Source: an uncultured Moraxellaceae bacterium
Lineage (GTDB): Bacteria; Pseudomonadota; Gammaproteobacteria; Pseudomonadales; Moraxellaceae
DNA: 61,985 bases
Assembly (NCBI GenBank): GCA_913057715.1
Contig: CAJXOR010000003.1
Span: 1-61,985, forward strand
Direction: 5' to 3'
Positions 1 to 10,583 of the stretch are shown here, piece after piece (positions within the stretch are counted from its first letter, which is position 1; every line of letters begins with the position of its first letter). Made by a program: the position numbers and the translations under genes. The notes beneath the pieces were generated by a model, which did no database searches, was not told the DNA's origin, and worked only from the letters and a program-made list of their open reading frames with translations.

Positions 1-48
1 CGAGATCATGCCTAGTCTCGTGGGCTCGGAGATGTGTATAAGAGACAG
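1..48. other. Nextera i7 adapter read-through (not genomic)
   Basis: The first 48 bases match the Illumina P7-side Nextera adapter: the end of P7, an 8-base index CATGCCTA, the read-2 linker GTCTCGTGGGCTCGG and the 19-base mosaic end. Translation of this end produces the well-known artefact peptide [10 protein letters not shown] at the C terminus of the sucC reading frame. Genomic sequence begins at 49. Confidence 0.97.
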
Positions 49-1199
49 ACTTTGACGACTAACTCGCCTGCTTCATCAAGTGACGAGGCTGGGGTCAGAT
101 CCAGTCCGGATTCTTTGAGCTTTTGCGCGCCCAGCTCAGCGTTGTTCCCTTCCAAGCGAACCACCACCGGCACTTTCACACCAACCTGTTTAACAGCCGC
201 GATGATGCCCTCTGCGATCATGTCACAGCGGACGATCCCGCCAAAGATATTGACCAGCACCGCTTTAACCGATGTGTCAGACAAGATCAATTTAAAAGCT
301 TCAGTGACGCGCTCAGTCGTTGCGCCGCCGCCCACGTCCAAAAAGTTAGCTGGATCACCGCCTTTTAACTTGATGATGTCCATTGTCGCCATCGCAAGGC
401 CAGCCCCGTTCACCATACAACCGATGTTACCGCCAAGCGCAACATAATTGAGTTCGTGCTTAGCTGCCTCACGCTCACGTGAGTCTTCCTGGCTTGGATC
501 TTCCATCGCTTTTAAGTCAGGGTGACGGTATAGAGCGTTTGAATCGAGCACGGCTTTGGCATCAAGGCAAAACAAATCACCGTCGGCCTTGATCACCAAG
601 GGGTTAATTTCAAGCAGCGCCAGATCATTTTCGATAAACAGTTTAGCCAGCTTCACATAGATATCGCTGAACTGCTGAGCTTGCTTAGAAGTAAGCCCCA
701 TCTTAAAGGCAATCTCACGTCCATCTGAATACTGCGCGCCGACCAAAGGATTGATCTGAATCTTGTGGATCAGCTCAGGCGTCTCTTCAGCCACCTTCTC
801 AATCTCAACGCCGCCTTCGGTAGACGCCATGAAAGTGATGCTACGTGTCGCACGGTCAATCACTGCGCCAAGGTAGAGTTCGTTAGCGATATCGACCGGC
901 TCATCGATCATGAGTTTATTGACCGGCTGGCCATCGGGGGCATTTTGATAAGTGACTAAGGTTGAGCCCAGCAGCTTCATGGCAACTTCACGCACCTCAT
1001 CGATGCTGTCGACCAACTTAACCCCGCCCGCTTTGCCCCGGCCGCCTGCATGAACTTGAGCTTTGACGACGTATTTGTTGCCCGCCATCCCTTCAGCTGC
1101 CGCAACTGCCTGCTCGACGCTTTCCACGACGATCCCGGTATTAACCGGCAGGCCGTATTTTTTAAATAATTCTTTGCCTTGATACTCATGTAAATTCAT
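49..1199 (-). CDS. sucC: Succinyl-CoA synthetase (ADP-forming) beta subunit, 3' end cut by contig edge
   Basis: SucC carries the ATP-grasp nucleotide-binding domain and, with SucD, makes ATP from succinyl-CoA in the TCA cycle. About 383 residues are present from [12 protein letters not shown] onward. The family is usually about 388 aa, so only the last few codons are lost, replaced by adapter-coded residues. The conserved stretches [17 protein letters not shown] and [13 protein letters not shown] are visible. The ATG at 1199 has AAGG about 7 nt upstream. The gene follows lpdA by 31 nt in the sdh-suc cluster, and sucD is expected just beyond the edge. The gap to lpdA holds one copy of the recurrent GACATTT word. 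Confidence 0.95.
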
Positions 1200-1217
1200 G
1201 GGGTTACCTTATTTAGT

Positions 1218-1227
1218 CAAATGTCAC
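1218..1227 (-). repeat. GACATTT intergenic motif, lpdA-sucC gap
   Basis: The minus strand reads GTGACATTTG three bases after the lpdA stop codon. It is one of twelve exact GACATTT words I found in intergenic gaps of this window; see findings. Confidence 0.6.
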
Positions 1228-1230
1228 TTG

Positions 1231-2670
1231 TTATCGTTTACGTTGGATAGCGTGGATCGCACGTCCATCAACGCTAAGTGCTGCTTCGTGTACGGCTTCA
1301 GACAAAGTGGGGTGAGCAAATGTCATGAGCTGGAAGTCCTCGGTTAACGCACCAAACTCCATACCGATCATGCCCTGATGCACCATATCACCAGCTCCTG
1401 GAGCCAGTGCGTGCATACCTAGGATTCGATCGGTTTTCGCACAACTGATGATTTTGACAAACCCGTCAGAATCAGCGGTTGCTAGTGCCCGGCCGTTTGC
1501 TGCGAGCGGAAACTGACCAGACTTCACCTCGATGCCCCTTTCTTTGGCCTCTTCTTCGTTGATTCCAACCCAAGCAATCTCTGGATGGGTGTAAACCACG
1601 TTGATGATGGTGTCGTAGTTAACCTGAGCTTTTTCACCGTGGATACGCTCGGCAACCATCATGCCCTCTTCCATCGCTTTATGAGCAAGCATCGGCCCGC
1701 GAACCAAATCACCGATGGCATATAAGCCTTTGATCGAGGTTGCACAGGTATCGTCTACTTCGACCAAGCCGCGATCCGTCATCGGGATTTGCACGCCATC
1801 GCCAAATAAACCTTCTGAGTAGGCTTTACGGCCAACGCAGACGATCAGCTTGTCAAAGGTTTCAGTTGAGCCGTCTTCTAAAGTCACTTCCACCTGATTG
1901 TCTTTAACTTCAGTTGAGCTAACCTTGGTTGAGAGACGAACCTCTAAGCCTTGTTTTTTAAACAGCTGTTTGGCTGAGCGTGCAACCGCTTTATCACACA
2001 TCGGCAGCAGCTCGCTTAAGGCCTCAAAGACCACTACTTCACTGCCCAGACGTCGCCATACACTGCCAAGCTCAAGCCCAATCACCCCCGCACCAATCAC
2101 GCCCAAGCGCTTAGGTGTCTCGGTGAATTCAAGTGCGCCCGTGCTATCAACAATCAATTCCTGATCAACCGGAGCACTCGGGATACCGATTGGCACCGAG
2201 CCGCTGGCCAGAATCAGGTTTTTAGCCGTTAACGATTGCGAATCCCCCTCATGGGGTGTGAACTCAACAACAAAGTTAGAATCTGCAGCTTTAGTGAGCT
2301 TACCTGCACCTTTAAACCACTCGATGCCGTTGCCTTTTAAGAGCTGAGCGACACCGCCGGTGAGCTGTTTCACAACCTTGTCTTTACGCGTCATCATGGT
2401 TTCGATGTCGATAGACACCTCACCGGTTTCGATCCCGTGATCGATCAGCTCATGCTGAGCGGACTCAAAACGGTGCGATGAATCCAGCAGTGCTTTGGAG
2501 GGGATGCAACCCACGTTCAGGCAAGTTCCGCCAAGCGAGGGTTCACCGGCCAATAGTCGCTTATCGATGCAGGCGGTTTTCATGCCCAGCTGAGCGCAGC
2601 GGATGGCCGACTCATAGCCGCCAGGTCCGCCGCCAATCACAATTACGTCAAAATCTGTTTCTGTAGACAT
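1231..2670 (-). CDS. lpdA: Dihydrolipoyl dehydrogenase (E3)
   Basis: This 479-aa flavoprotein re-oxidises the lipoyl groups of the 2-oxoglutarate dehydrogenase complex with NAD+. The N-terminal FAD-binding GGGPGG lies at residues 13-18. The redox disulfide is in GGTCLNVGCIPSK, with Cys50 and Cys55. A second GxGxxG (GAGVIGLELG) marks the NAD domain. The C-terminal HPTLSEAVHE holds the His-Glu pair of the active site. Full length for the family. It lies 19 nt after sucB in the suc operon. SD-like GAGAGG precedes the ATG, and the start codon itself falls inside a GCAAAATGTC word. Confidence 0.96.
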   Translation of the reverse strand: MSTETDFDVIVIGGGPGGYESAIRCAQLGMKTACIDKRLLAGEPSLGGTCLNVGCIPSKALLDSSHRFESAQHELIDHGIETGEVSIDIETMMTRKDKVVKQLTGGVAQLLKGNGIEWFKGAGKLTKAADSNFVVEFTPHEGDSQSLTAKNLILASGSVPIGIPSAPVDQELIVDSTGALEFTETPKRLGVIGAGVIGLELGSVWRRLGSEVVVFEALSELLPMCDKAVARSAKQLFKKQGLEVRLSTKVSSTEVKDNQVEVTLEDGSTETFDKLIVCVGRKAYSEGLFGDGVQIPMTDRGLVEVDDTCATSIKGLYAIGDLVRGPMLAHKAMEEGMMVAERIHGEKAQVNYDTIINVVYTHPEIAWVGINEEEAKERGIEVKSGQFPLAANGRALATADSDGFVKIISCAKTDRILGMHALAPGAGDMVHQGMIGMEFGALTEDFQLMTFAHPTLSEAVHEAALSVDGRAIHAIQRKR

Positions 2671-2689
2671 TTTGCCTCTCGGTTATGAC

Positions 2690-4018
2690 TTATAGATCAA
2701 GCAAAAGAAGGGCGGGATCTTCAACCAACTCTTTGATGGTAACTAAAAACTGCACCGCCTCTTTGCCGTCGATCATGCGGTGATCGTAGGACAGCGCAAG
2801 GTACATCATCGGGCGGATCACGACCTCTCCGTCTAGCGCAATCGGGCGCTTCTGGATGGTGTGCATGCCCAAGATCGCGGTTTGCGGTGGGTTCAAGATC
2901 GGGGTTGAGAGCAATGAACCGAAGACGCCGCCGTTTGAGATGGTAAAAGTACCACCGGTGATGTCGTCTAGACCCAACTTGCCGTCTTTGGCTTTGTTGC
3001 CAAACTTGATGATCTGCTTTTCCACTTCAGCCAAGTTCATGCGATCGGTGTCACGGAGCACCGGCACCATGAGTCCGCGCTCGGTAGAGACCGCAACACC
3101 GATGTCGTAGTAACCGTGGTAGACAACATCTTCTTTATCCAGTGAGGCGTTGACCGCTGGGAAGCGCTTGAGCGCCTCGGTACAGGCTTTCACAAAGAAA
3201 GACATAAAGCCCAAGCGCACGTTATGACGATCTTCAAAGCGAGCTTGGTAGTCTTTGCGCATGTCCATGATTGGCTGCATGTTGACTTCGTTGAAGGTCG
3301 TCAGCATCGCGGTTTCTTGAGTGGCAGACAGCAGTCGCTCAGCAACCCGCTTTCTAAGCCGCGTCATCGGTACCCTTTTCTCGACGCGCTCCCCCACCGC
3401 CTGAGACAGCACAGTGCCGTCTTCAGTCTTCATGGAGGTGTCTTCAGTCAGATCGCTATCAGGATTGTCCGACTCGCCTTTATCTGCTGCTTTTTTACCA
3501 TCAGCAGCATGATCACTCACGTCTTGTTTGGTGACGCGGCCTTTTACTCCAGAGCCGGTTACTTCATCTAAATCTTTGCCTTGATCGCGCCCAGCTTTTC
3601 GAGCTGCGGGACCAGCCGATAAGCCAGCTCCGGCGTTTGATCCTGAGGCTTTAGTTACCTCGGAGTCGCTAGAAGCTGAGCTTTCGTCATCAGCCGGCTC
3701 ATCGTCGGCATTTTGCTCGGTAGGCTCCTTGCTAGACTCTTGAGATTCTTTAGGCTGCTCATCAGTCTTATCGTCGCTTTTGCTGCCCGCTTCGATCGTC
3801 GCTAGCAGCTCCTCTGACTCAACCACCTCACCTTCAGCTTTTAGGATCTTACCCATGACGCCAGCGGAGGGAGCAACCACCTCTAGCACCACTTTATCGG
3901 TTTCGATCTCAGCGATCACTTCATCCAGTTCAACTGCGTCGCCCTCAGCCTTGTTCCAGACTGCAACGGTGCCGTCAGCAACTGACTCAGGAAAGGTTGG
4001 CGCTTTAACATCACTCAT
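2690..4018 (-). CDS. sucB: Dihydrolipoyllysine-residue succinyltransferase (E2 of 2-oxoglutarate dehydrogenase)
   Basis: E2 core of the 2-oxoglutarate dehydrogenase complex. Domains in order are: lipoyl domain (about residues 1-75, lipoylated Lys42 in ETDKVVLEV), a long acidic Ser/Glu/Asp linker, the E3-binding domain (ARKAGRDQG to KGRVTKQDV), a second linker, and the acyltransferase domain ending with [13 protein letters not shown], which holds the catalytic His and Asp. I chose the start at 4018 (MSDVKAP) because GGAG sits 6 nt before it. The in-frame ATG at 4030 has no Shine-Dalgarno. This start overlaps the sucA end by 8 nt, consistent with translational coupling. The protein is 442 aa. 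Confidence 0.95.
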   Translation of the reverse strand: MSDVKAPTFPESVADGTVAVWNKAEGDAVELDEVIAEIETDKVVLEVVAPSAGVMGKILKAEGEVVESEELLATIEAGSKSDDKTDEQPKESQESSKEPTEQNADDEPADDESSASSDSEVTKASGSNAGAGLSAGPAARKAGRDQGKDLDEVTGSGVKGRVTKQDVSDHAADGKKAADKGESDNPDSDLTEDTSMKTEDGTVLSQAVGERVEKRVPMTRLRKRVAERLLSATQETAMLTTFNEVNMQPIMDMRKDYQARFEDRHNVRLGFMSFFVKACTEALKRFPAVNASLDKEDVVYHGYYDIGVAVSTERGLMVPVLRDTDRMNLAEVEKQIIKFGNKAKDGKLGLDDITGGTFTISNGGVFGSLLSTPILNPPQTAILGMHTIQKRPIALDGEVVIRPMMYLALSYDHRMIDGKEAVQFLVTIKELVEDPALLLLDL

Positions 4019-6872
4019 CTTCTTCTCCATGGGAGGCGTCTTGGATACCCAGCGCCAGATAGATTAATTCTTGTTGCTGTGATTGGTGCAGCTTGGCTGA
4101 GCCGTATGCCGGAGCAGCTGCCGCTTGGCGCGCTGCATGGGTGAACTTAACCCCAGATCCAGCTGCCTTGATCACAATTGGGTAGAGGCGCGGTGCAACA
4201 AATGTCCACGCGCCTTGGTTAAGCGGCTCTTCTTGACACCAAACGATCTGCTTGACCCCTGGGTACTTGCCAAGTTCCTCCACAATCCGTGCAGACGGGA
4301 AAGGATAAAGTTCTTCAACCCGCAAGATCACCGAGTTGTTCAGTTCTTTCTCGCGGCGCGTTTCAAGCAAGTCGTAGTAAACCTTACCCGAACACAACAC
4401 CACACGATCGATCGCGTCGCTCTGCACCTCGTCGATCTCAGAGATCACCGCTTGGTATGAACCCGAGCACAGATCATCAAGTTCACTGGTCGCAAGCTTG
4501 TGGCGCAGCAGGCTCTTAGGCGACATCACTATCAAAGGAACTCTGGTTGGCCTGACTGCCTGACGTCTGAGCGCATGAAAGATCTGCGCTGGCGTGGTCG
4601 GGTTGATCACCTGCATGTTGTCTTCAGCACACAACTGCAAAAAGCGCTCTAGCCTCGCACTGGAGTGCTCAGGTCCCTGACCTTCAAAACCATGAGGAAG
4701 CAACATGGTTAAACCGCATAGGCGCTCCCACTTGGTTTGACCGCTCGAGATAAACTGGTCAATCACAACCTGCGCGCCGTTCACAAAGTCACCAAATTGC
4801 GCTTCCCAGATGATCAGGGAAGTTGGGTAAGTGGTGGCATAACCGTATTCAAACGCCAGAACCGCCTCTTCAGAAAGCAGGGAGTCATACACCACAAAGC
4901 GCTCTTGATCTTCAGCGATATGCTCTAGCGGCACATGGGTTGATCCGTCTGTTTGGGAGTGCAATACCGCATGGCGATGGGCAAATGTCCCCCGGCCTGA
5001 GTCCTGACCCGTCAGACGCACCAAGAAACCTTCGTCTACCAGACTGGCATAGGCCAGCACTTCAGCAGCGCCCCAGTTGAGCGGCAATTCGCCCATTTGC
5101 ATCTGAGTACGCTCTTCGATCACCCGTTTTACTTGGCGCTGCAACTCAAACCCTTCAGGAAATTGAGCCATTGATTGGGCGTACTTTTTAAGAGTGTCTT
5201 TATCGACCCCAGTCTCCCACTCGCTCTCAATACTGTGACCTAAGTAGGGTGACCAGTCGACATACAAATCTTTGTTGGGCTCAACCACGAGGGCATTGGC
5301 TACTTTGACACCGCTATCGAGTTGCTCGCGGTACTTGGTTTCGGTCTCATCAGCTTTAGCGCGGCTAATCACGCCGTTTTTAACTAGCTCATCAGCATAG
5401 AGCTTGGTGGTGCTGGCATGTGAGCGGATGTTTTGGTACATCATCGGCTGAGTCACCGAGGGCTCATCAGCCTCGTTGTGACCGCGTCGGCGGTAACAAA
5501 ACAGATCGATCACGACGTCCTTTTTATAAGTCATGCGGAAATCGAGCGCTAAGCGGGTGATGAACATGACCGCTTCTGGATCATCGCCGTTGACGTGAAA
5601 GATCGGTGCCTGCACCATCTTGGCAACATCAGTGCAATACTCGGTTGATCTGGCGTCATCTGGGTTAGAAGTAGTAAAACCCACTTGGTTGTTGATGATC
5701 ACATGCACGGTGCCGCCCGTTCCAAAACCGCGCGTTTGCGACATTTGGAAGGTTTCCATCACCACGCCTTGACCGGCAAACGCGGCATCCCCATGCACGA
5801 TAATCGGCAACACTTGTTTGCCGTCATCGTTACGGCGAATTTGGCGAGCGCGCACACTGCCTTCAACCACAGGGCTGACAATCTCAAGGTGAGAGGGATT
5901 AAAAGCCATTGCCAAGTGGATCTCACCGCCTGGGGTCATGATATTTGATGAGAAACCTTGGTGATATTTCACATCGCCAGAACCACTGGCATTAAATGTC
6001 TTGCCTTTAAACTCTTCGAACAAATTGTTGGGATCTTTACCGAGTATGTTGACCAAGGTGTTTAGGCGACCACGGTGCGCCATACCGATCACAACTTCCT
6101 GGATTCCCTGATTGCCTGAGCGTTGAATCAGCTCATCAACCAATGGGATAAAACTCTCACCGCCTTCTAGGCCAAATCGCTTAGCACCTGAAAACTTACG
6201 CGCTAAGTAATTTTCCAGCTCTTCAGCTTTAGTAAGATTGGTAAACAGATTGATCTTTTCTTCACTGCTCAAACCATAGTCACCGCGCGCGCCCTCAAGT
6301 CGAGCTTGAATCCAACGCTTCTGGTCAGTATCCACGATATGCATGTACTCTGAACCAATCGACTCGCAGTAGATAGCCTCAAGCGCGCCTACGATTTCTT
6401 GCAGGCTGGCCTCAGGCTTCCCAATCGCCAGATTACCGGTTTGAAATACCGTATCCATATCCGATTTGCTAAGCCCGTTATTTTCTAATTTTAGATCCGC
6501 AACATCGGTGCGAGGGGACATGCCGAGTGGATCGAGTTTTGCTTTTTGGTGACCTCGGTTGCGATAACCAGCAATCAGCTGCAGCACACCCACTTGGCGA
6601 CGCTCGTACTTAGTCGAAACCGAGCTCTGCTTCATCGGCTTAGCGCGGGTAGAGTTTCGTGCCAAGAGCACGAACTGCTCTTTTACGTTACTGTGAGGCT
6701 GATCAACCTCCTGATCCTTAGCATAGGCTGCAAAGTAATCCTGCCACTCTTCAGACAAGCTGCTCTGATCAAACAAGTACTGCTCATATAAGGATTCTAA
6801 AAATGCCGCACCATCCGCGCTGAGCTCAGCGTGTTTGATTTGCTGTTCAAATTTGGTTTTCAGATGCGACAT
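4011..6872 (-). CDS. sucA: 2-oxoglutarate dehydrogenase E1 component
   Basis: This 953-aa thiamine-diphosphate enzyme decarboxylates 2-oxoglutarate and passes the succinyl group to SucB. Visible landmarks are the N-terminal E2-binding segment ([12 protein letters not shown]), the substrate region [17 protein letters not shown], the ThDP/Mg site around [15 protein letters not shown] and NNQVGFTTS, and the C-terminal [20 protein letters not shown]. The length matches the family. It is the first suc gene after a strong terminator behind sdhB, so it probably has its own promoter in the 248-nt gap 6873-7120. I could not place that promoter with confidence. Confidence 0.96.
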   Translation of the reverse strand: MSHLKTKFEQQIKHAELSADGAAFLESLYEQYLFDQSSLSEEWQDYFAAYAKDQEVDQPHSNVKEQFVLLARNSTRAKPMKQSSVSTKYERRQVGVLQLIAGYRNRGHQKAKLDPLGMSPRTDVADLKLENNGLSKSDMDTVFQTGNLAIGKPEASLQEIVGALEAIYCESIGSEYMHIVDTDQKRWIQARLEGARGDYGLSSEEKINLFTNLTKAEELENYLARKFSGAKRFGLEGGESFIPLVDELIQRSGNQGIQEVVIGMAHRGRLNTLVNILGKDPNNLFEEFKGKTFNASGSGDVKYHQGFSSNIMTPGGEIHLAMAFNPSHLEIVSPVVEGSVRARQIRRNDDGKQVLPIIVHGDAAFAGQGVVMETFQMSQTRGFGTGGTVHVIINNQVGFTTSNPDDARSTEYCTDVAKMVQAPIFHVNGDDPEAVMFITRLALDFRMTYKKDVVIDLFCYRRRGHNEADEPSVTQPMMYQNIRSHASTTKLYADELVKNGVISRAKADETETKYREQLDSGVKVANALVVEPNKDLYVDWSPYLGHSIESEWETGVDKDTLKKYAQSMAQFPEGFELQRQVKRVIEERTQMQMGELPLNWGAAEVLAYASLVDEGFLVRLTGQDSGRGTFAHRHAVLHSQTDGSTHVPLEHIAEDQERFVVYDSLLSEEAVLAFEYGYATTYPTSLIIWEAQFGDFVNGAQVVIDQFISSGQTKWERLCGLTMLLPHGFEGQGPEHSSARLERFLQLCAEDNMQVINPTTPAQIFHALRRQAVRPTRVPLIVMSPKSLLRHKLATSELDDLCSGSYQAVISEIDEVQSDAIDRVVLCSGKVYYDLLETRREKELNNSVILRVEELYPFPSARIVEELGKYPGVKQIVWCQEEPLNQGAWTFVAPRLYPIVIKAAGSGVKFTHAARQAAAAPAYGSAKLHQSQQQELIYLALGIQDASHGEEDE

Positions 6873-7120
6873 AGTTCACTTCGCTTAGTTGCTTTAGTAA
6901 GTTTCAACAGATTGATCGTCTTGTTCAGCCAATTCATAGCACCGTTTAAGCAATTAACCTGCCAATTGACGAGAGTCAGACCAATTAATCCGCTTCCCAA
7001 ATCAGCTCTGTGAGTAACTGAGGCGACGCGCCTCATGACTCCTAGACCGCCAAATATTAGCACCAGCACTGAAAAAAAAGGGGCGTTGTTACTAAACGAC
7101 GCATATCTCAGCCACAAAAC

Positions 7121-7150
7121 AAAAAATCCCGCTAACAAGCGGGATTTTTT
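7121..7150. terminator. Bidirectional rho-independent terminator between sdhB and sucA
   Basis: The hairpin ATCCCGC / GCGGGAT with a TAACAA loop is flanked by six A's on the left and six T's on the right. It can stop sdhCDAB transcription and splits the TCA cluster into at least two units. Confidence 0.88.
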
Positions 7151-7165
7151 AACTCACACGATCAA

Positions 7166-7876
7166 TTAACCCGCTTCTTCCATCAACATACTGCGCAAGT
7201 GACCAATCGCTTTAGTGGGGTTTAAGCCTTTGGGGCAAACCGACACACAGTTCATGATCCCGCGGCAACGGAACAAACTAAACGGGTCTTGCAGGCGCGC
7301 CAAGCGATCTTGGGCTGCGCTGTCACGGCTGTCAGCCACAAAGCGGTAAGCTTGAAGCAGTGCGCTTGGTCCCAAAAATTTCTCAGGATTCCACCAGAAA
7401 CTAGGGCAGGAAGTTGAGCAGCAAGCACACAAGATGCACTCATACAAACCGTTTAGCTTTTCACGATCTTCAGGTGATTGCAGACGCTCAGTCGGCGGTG
7501 CGGGTTGATCATTGATCAAAAATGGCACCACTTTTTCATATTGCTCGTAGAACTGGTTCATGTCGACAACCAGATCGCGAACAACCGGTAAACCCGGCAG
7601 CGGGCGCAAGATGATCTTCTCTGGCAGATCATTCATGTTTTGCAAACATGCCAGACCATTTTTACCGTTGATGTTCATACCGTCTGATCCGCAAATGCCT
7701 TCACGGCAGCTGCGGCGAAACGAAATCGTCTCATCAACAGTTTTTAAGCGAATCAGCACATCTAGCAACATGCGATCTTCATCCTGAAGCTCGACTTTAT
7801 AGGTCTGCATACGCGGCTTTTGATCCACGTCAGGATTGTAGCGGTAGATTTCTATCGTACGAGTTCCACGACTCAT
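7166..7876 (-). CDS. sdhB: Succinate dehydrogenase iron-sulfur subunit
   Basis: SdhB moves electrons from the flavoprotein to the membrane quinone site through three clusters. The 2Fe-2S ligands are Cys57, 62, 65 and 77 (CREGICGSDG...C). The 4Fe-4S ligands are in CILCACCSTSCP, starting at Cys147. The 3Fe-4S/4Fe-4S set is Cys204, 210 and 214 in CRGIMNCVSVCPKG. At 236 aa it is the usual size. It is the last gene of sdhCDAB, 73 nt after sdhA, and is followed by a terminator. Confidence 0.97.
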   Translation of the reverse strand: MSRGTRTIEIYRYNPDVDQKPRMQTYKVELQDEDRMLLDVLIRLKTVDETISFRRSCREGICGSDGMNINGKNGLACLQNMNDLPEKIILRPLPGLPVVRDLVVDMNQFYEQYEKVVPFLINDQPAPPTERLQSPEDREKLNGLYECILCACCSTSCPSFWWNPEKFLGPSALLQAYRFVADSRDSAAQDRLARLQDPFSLFRCRGIMNCVSVCPKGLNPTKAIGHLRSMLMEEAG

Positions 7877-7930
7877 CAGCTTATCTCCAATTCATGCGAC
7901 CACTCTTGGCCGCATCGATCCAAATTAGTT

Positions 7931-7940
7931 AAATGTCACC
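7931..7940 (-). repeat. GACATTT intergenic motif, sdhA-sdhB gap
   Basis: The minus strand reads GGTGACATTT just after the sdhA stop, the same position relative to a stop codon as the copy after lpdA. Confidence 0.55.
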
Positions 7941-7949
7941 GAGTTAAAC

Positions 7950-9770
7950 TCAGAAGGTACGAACCTTAGGCTCAACATAATCAACCGTCAGCGGGCTCTT
8001 ACGAACCGGCTTATAGGTGATCTTGTTGCCCTCAGAGTACCAAAGGGTGTGCTTCATCCACTCAACATCGTTGCGGCCGGCTGGTGCGATTGGATCATCT
8101 TCATCGCGCTCATAGTCAACCACTGAGTGAGCACCGCGACATTCGTGGCGAGAAGCCGCAGATATCATGGTCGCTTTCGCCACTTCGTATAAGTTTTCAA
8201 CTTCTAAAGCTTCAATACGGGCGGTGTTAAACACTTGGGATTTGTCAGTTAAGTGGATATTTTTAACCTTCTCCTCCATCGCCAGTAGCTTCTCAACCCC
8301 TTCATCCATAACGCTTTGCTTGCGGAATACGCCAGCATGGAATTGCATGAGGTTGCGGATCTCATCAGCCACGTCTTGAGCGTTGTAGCCTTGAGTCGAG
8401 TTCTGCAGTTTATCAACTCGTTTCATAGTCGCATCAAGGATGGTTGGCGGCAAAGCGCGGTAGCCAGCAGTCTCATGCGAGTAGTGGTTGTCAACGATAT
8501 GATTGCCCGCTGCACGGCCAAATACCACTAAGTCAAGAAGCGAGTTAGTGCCTAGGCGGTTGGCGCCGTGCACACTCACGCAAGAGCACTCACCAATCGC
8601 GTACAGGCCTTGAATGATTTTGTTTGGCTCATCGCCTTCAGGGACCACCACTTGACCATGGATGTTGGTCGGGATGCCGCCCATCTGGTAGTGAATCGTC
8701 GGGATAACCGGGATTGGCTCTTTGGTGATGTCCACGTTGGCAAACTTGCGCCCAATCTCATAAACCGACGGGATGCGTTTCATGATCGTCTCGGTGCCTA
8801 AGTGAGTCAGATCCATATGGATATAATCACCTTTGGGTCCACAGCCGCGCCCTTCTTTAATCTCTTGGTCCATAGAGCGCGAAACAAAGTCACGCGGCGC
8901 CAGATCTTTTAAGTTTGGAGCATAGCGCTCCATAAAGGCTTCACCATCTTTGTTACGAAGTACTGCGCCTTCGCCGCGGCAACCCTCAGTTAAGAGGACG
9001 CCCGCTCCGGCAACACCGGTTGGGTGAAACTGCCAAAACTCCATGTCCTGCAGCGGGATACCGGCGCGAACCGCCATACCCATACCGTCACCGGTGTTGA
9101 TGTAAGCGTTCGTTGAAGCAGCATAGATACGCCCCGCACCGCCAGTTGCCAGCACCGTGGTCTTAGCTTGGAAAACCGCAATGGTACCGGTTTCTTGCTC
9201 AAGCGCTGTCACACCCCAAATCACGCCATTTTCATCACGGATGAGATCGAGCGCGATCCACTCAACAAAGAACTCAGTGCCCGCTTCTAGGTTTTTCTGG
9301 TACAGCGTGTGGAGCAGCGCGTGACCAGTACGGTCAGCCGCAGCACAGGCGCGCTGAACTGCTTTTTCACCGTAGTTAGAGGTGTGACCACCAAAGGGGC
9401 GCTGATAAATCGTGCCGTCTTCGTTACGGTCAAAAGGCATGCCCATGTGCTCAAGCTCATAGACCACTTTAGGTGCCTCACGGCACATGTATTCAATCGC
9501 GTCCTGATCACCCAACCAGTCCGACCCCTTGATGGTGTCGTAAAAGTGATAGTGCCAGTTATCCTCTGACATATTGCCAAGTGAGGCACCAATACCGCCC
9601 TGAGCAGCTACGGTGTGCGAGCGTGTTGGGAACACTTTAGAGATGACCGCAACTTTCATACCGGCTTGAGCCAGCTGAAGTGAAGCGCGCATACCTGATC
9701 CGCCGCCGCCTACAATCACAGCGTCGAAATTCAGGCGTTTGATGTTATGAATCTTATCGTTTGATTCCAC
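7950..9770 (-). CDS. sdhA: Succinate dehydrogenase flavoprotein subunit
   Basis: SdhA oxidises succinate to fumarate and holds covalently bound FAD. The dinucleotide fold VGGGGSGMRASLQLA is at about residues 19-33. His52 in SHTVAAQGG is the covalent FAD ligand. The substrate/active-site region has HPTGVAGAGVL and the late RHECRGAH. The protein is 606 aa, slightly longer than E. coli SdhA. The start codon is GTG at 9770, supported by AGGA 8 nt upstream. The gene begins 20 nt after sdhD. Confidence 0.96.
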   Translation of the reverse strand: MESNDKIHNIKRLNFDAVIVGGGGSGMRASLQLAQAGMKVAVISKVFPTRSHTVAAQGGIGASLGNMSEDNWHYHFYDTIKGSDWLGDQDAIEYMCREAPKVVYELEHMGMPFDRNEDGTIYQRPFGGHTSNYGEKAVQRACAAADRTGHALLHTLYQKNLEAGTEFFVEWIALDLIRDENGVIWGVTALEQETGTIAVFQAKTTVLATGGAGRIYAASTNAYINTGDGMGMAVRAGIPLQDMEFWQFHPTGVAGAGVLLTEGCRGEGAVLRNKDGEAFMERYAPNLKDLAPRDFVSRSMDQEIKEGRGCGPKGDYIHMDLTHLGTETIMKRIPSVYEIGRKFANVDITKEPIPVIPTIHYQMGGIPTNIHGQVVVPEGDEPNKIIQGLYAIGECSCVSVHGANRLGTNSLLDLVVFGRAAGNHIVDNHYSHETAGYRALPPTILDATMKRVDKLQNSTQGYNAQDVADEIRNLMQFHAGVFRKQSVMDEGVEKLLAMEEKVKNIHLTDKSQVFNTARIEALEVENLYEVAKATMISAASRHECRGAHSVVDYERDEDDPIAPAGRNDVEWMKHTLWYSEGNKITYKPVRKSPLTVDYVEPKVRTF

Positions 9771-9790
9771 AATACTTATCCTTTAATCAG

Positions 9791-10180
9791 TTATGCCCAA
9801 AAAATCAAGATGCCCCAGAGCAAGTAGGCGATCAGACCAACGATGGTCAGCGTTTGCAGCACCATACGCACGGGGTTAGCAACCGCACCCATACTTCCTT
9901 TGGTGATGTAATCGGTAAACACAGTCCACATACCAACCCAAGCGTGTGCAACCAGTGCCAAGAGGGCGAGCAAGTTGAGTACCTTCATCGGGGCTGAGAG
10001 CATAAAGCCTTGCCACGATGTGAACTCAAGCGGCGCGTTCATGAGAACCCAGCCCAAGATCACCACCAAGTAGACTGCCAAGATCACTGCGCTCACGCGT
10101 TGTACGATCCAATCGCGCAGACCTGATCCGGTCAGACCCGTTCCACTTTTCACTGCTGCTGTTCCAGTTTTCATACTCAT
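9791..10180 (-). CDS. sdhD: Succinate dehydrogenase membrane anchor subunit
   Basis: This small hydrophobic protein of 129 aa has three likely membrane helices, beginning near IVQRVSAVILAVYLVV. With SdhC it anchors SdhAB and forms the heme b and quinone site. RVSAV near the N terminus and the HAWVGMW segment, a candidate heme-ligand region, fit the SdhD family. It lies 10 nt downstream of sdhC in the operon. The identification rests on context as much as on sequence because the family diverges fast. Confidence 0.9.
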   Translation of the reverse strand: MSMKTGTAAVKSGTGLTGSGLRDWIVQRVSAVILAVYLVVILGWVLMNAPLEFTSWQGFMLSAPMKVLNLLALLALVAHAWVGMWTVFTDYITKGSMGAVANPVRMVLQTLTIVGLIAYLLWGILIFWA

Positions 10181-10190
10181 CTTTTAATCC

Positions 10191-10583
10191 TCAGACCACA
10201 ATCCAGAAAAATGACCACACGATCAGCACGCCCGCGATCGCAAGAGTTACCCAGGCTGCCAGACGACCACTGTCGGTTTCTTCAAACCAACCCAGATCAG
10301 CCAGCATGTGCTTAACACCCATCACAAAGTGATAAAGCAAAGCAGCCACCACCACCCAGACCGCCAAAGCAAGCAACACTGAATCAGCAAAGCAAGCGGC
10401 CAGCTTATCGAAGCTTTCTTGGCTTGTCAGTGACGCTTGGCTCATCCAGAGCAACAGTGGTATCAACAAAAATATGATGATCCCTGAAATCCGGTGCAGG
10501 ATGGATGCGATCGCGATCGGTGATTTGGAGTTGACCTTGATAACTTGAGACAAAGGCAGATCGATGGGACGTTTGCTTTTCAC
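10191..10583 (-). CDS. sdhC: Succinate dehydrogenase cytochrome b556 subunit
   Basis: First gene of sdhCDAB; 130 aa with three membrane helices. SPIAIASILHRISG is the family signature near the quinone site, and YHFVMGVKHMLADLG carries the heme-ligand His. The start codon is GTG at 10583, with AGGA 7 nt upstream; the N terminus KSKRPIDLPL is close to Pseudomonas SdhC, which from memory also starts with GTG. Confidence 0.94.
   Translation of the reverse strand: MKSKRPIDLPLSQVIKVNSKSPIAIASILHRISGIIIFLLIPLLLWMSQASLTSQESFDKLAACFADSVLLALAVWVVVAALLYHFVMGVKHMLADLGWFEETDSGRLAAWVTLAIAGVLIVWSFFWIVV

Noticed and set aside
34-447. MYKRQ-starting plus-strand frame at the left edge
   Set aside because: The start is coded by adapter sequence and the frame is antisense to sucC.
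6860-7138. 92-aa minus-strand frame between sdhB and sucA
   Set aside because: It overlaps the sucA start out of frame, runs into the terminator and has no ribosome site or recognisable family; the gap is better read as sucA leader.
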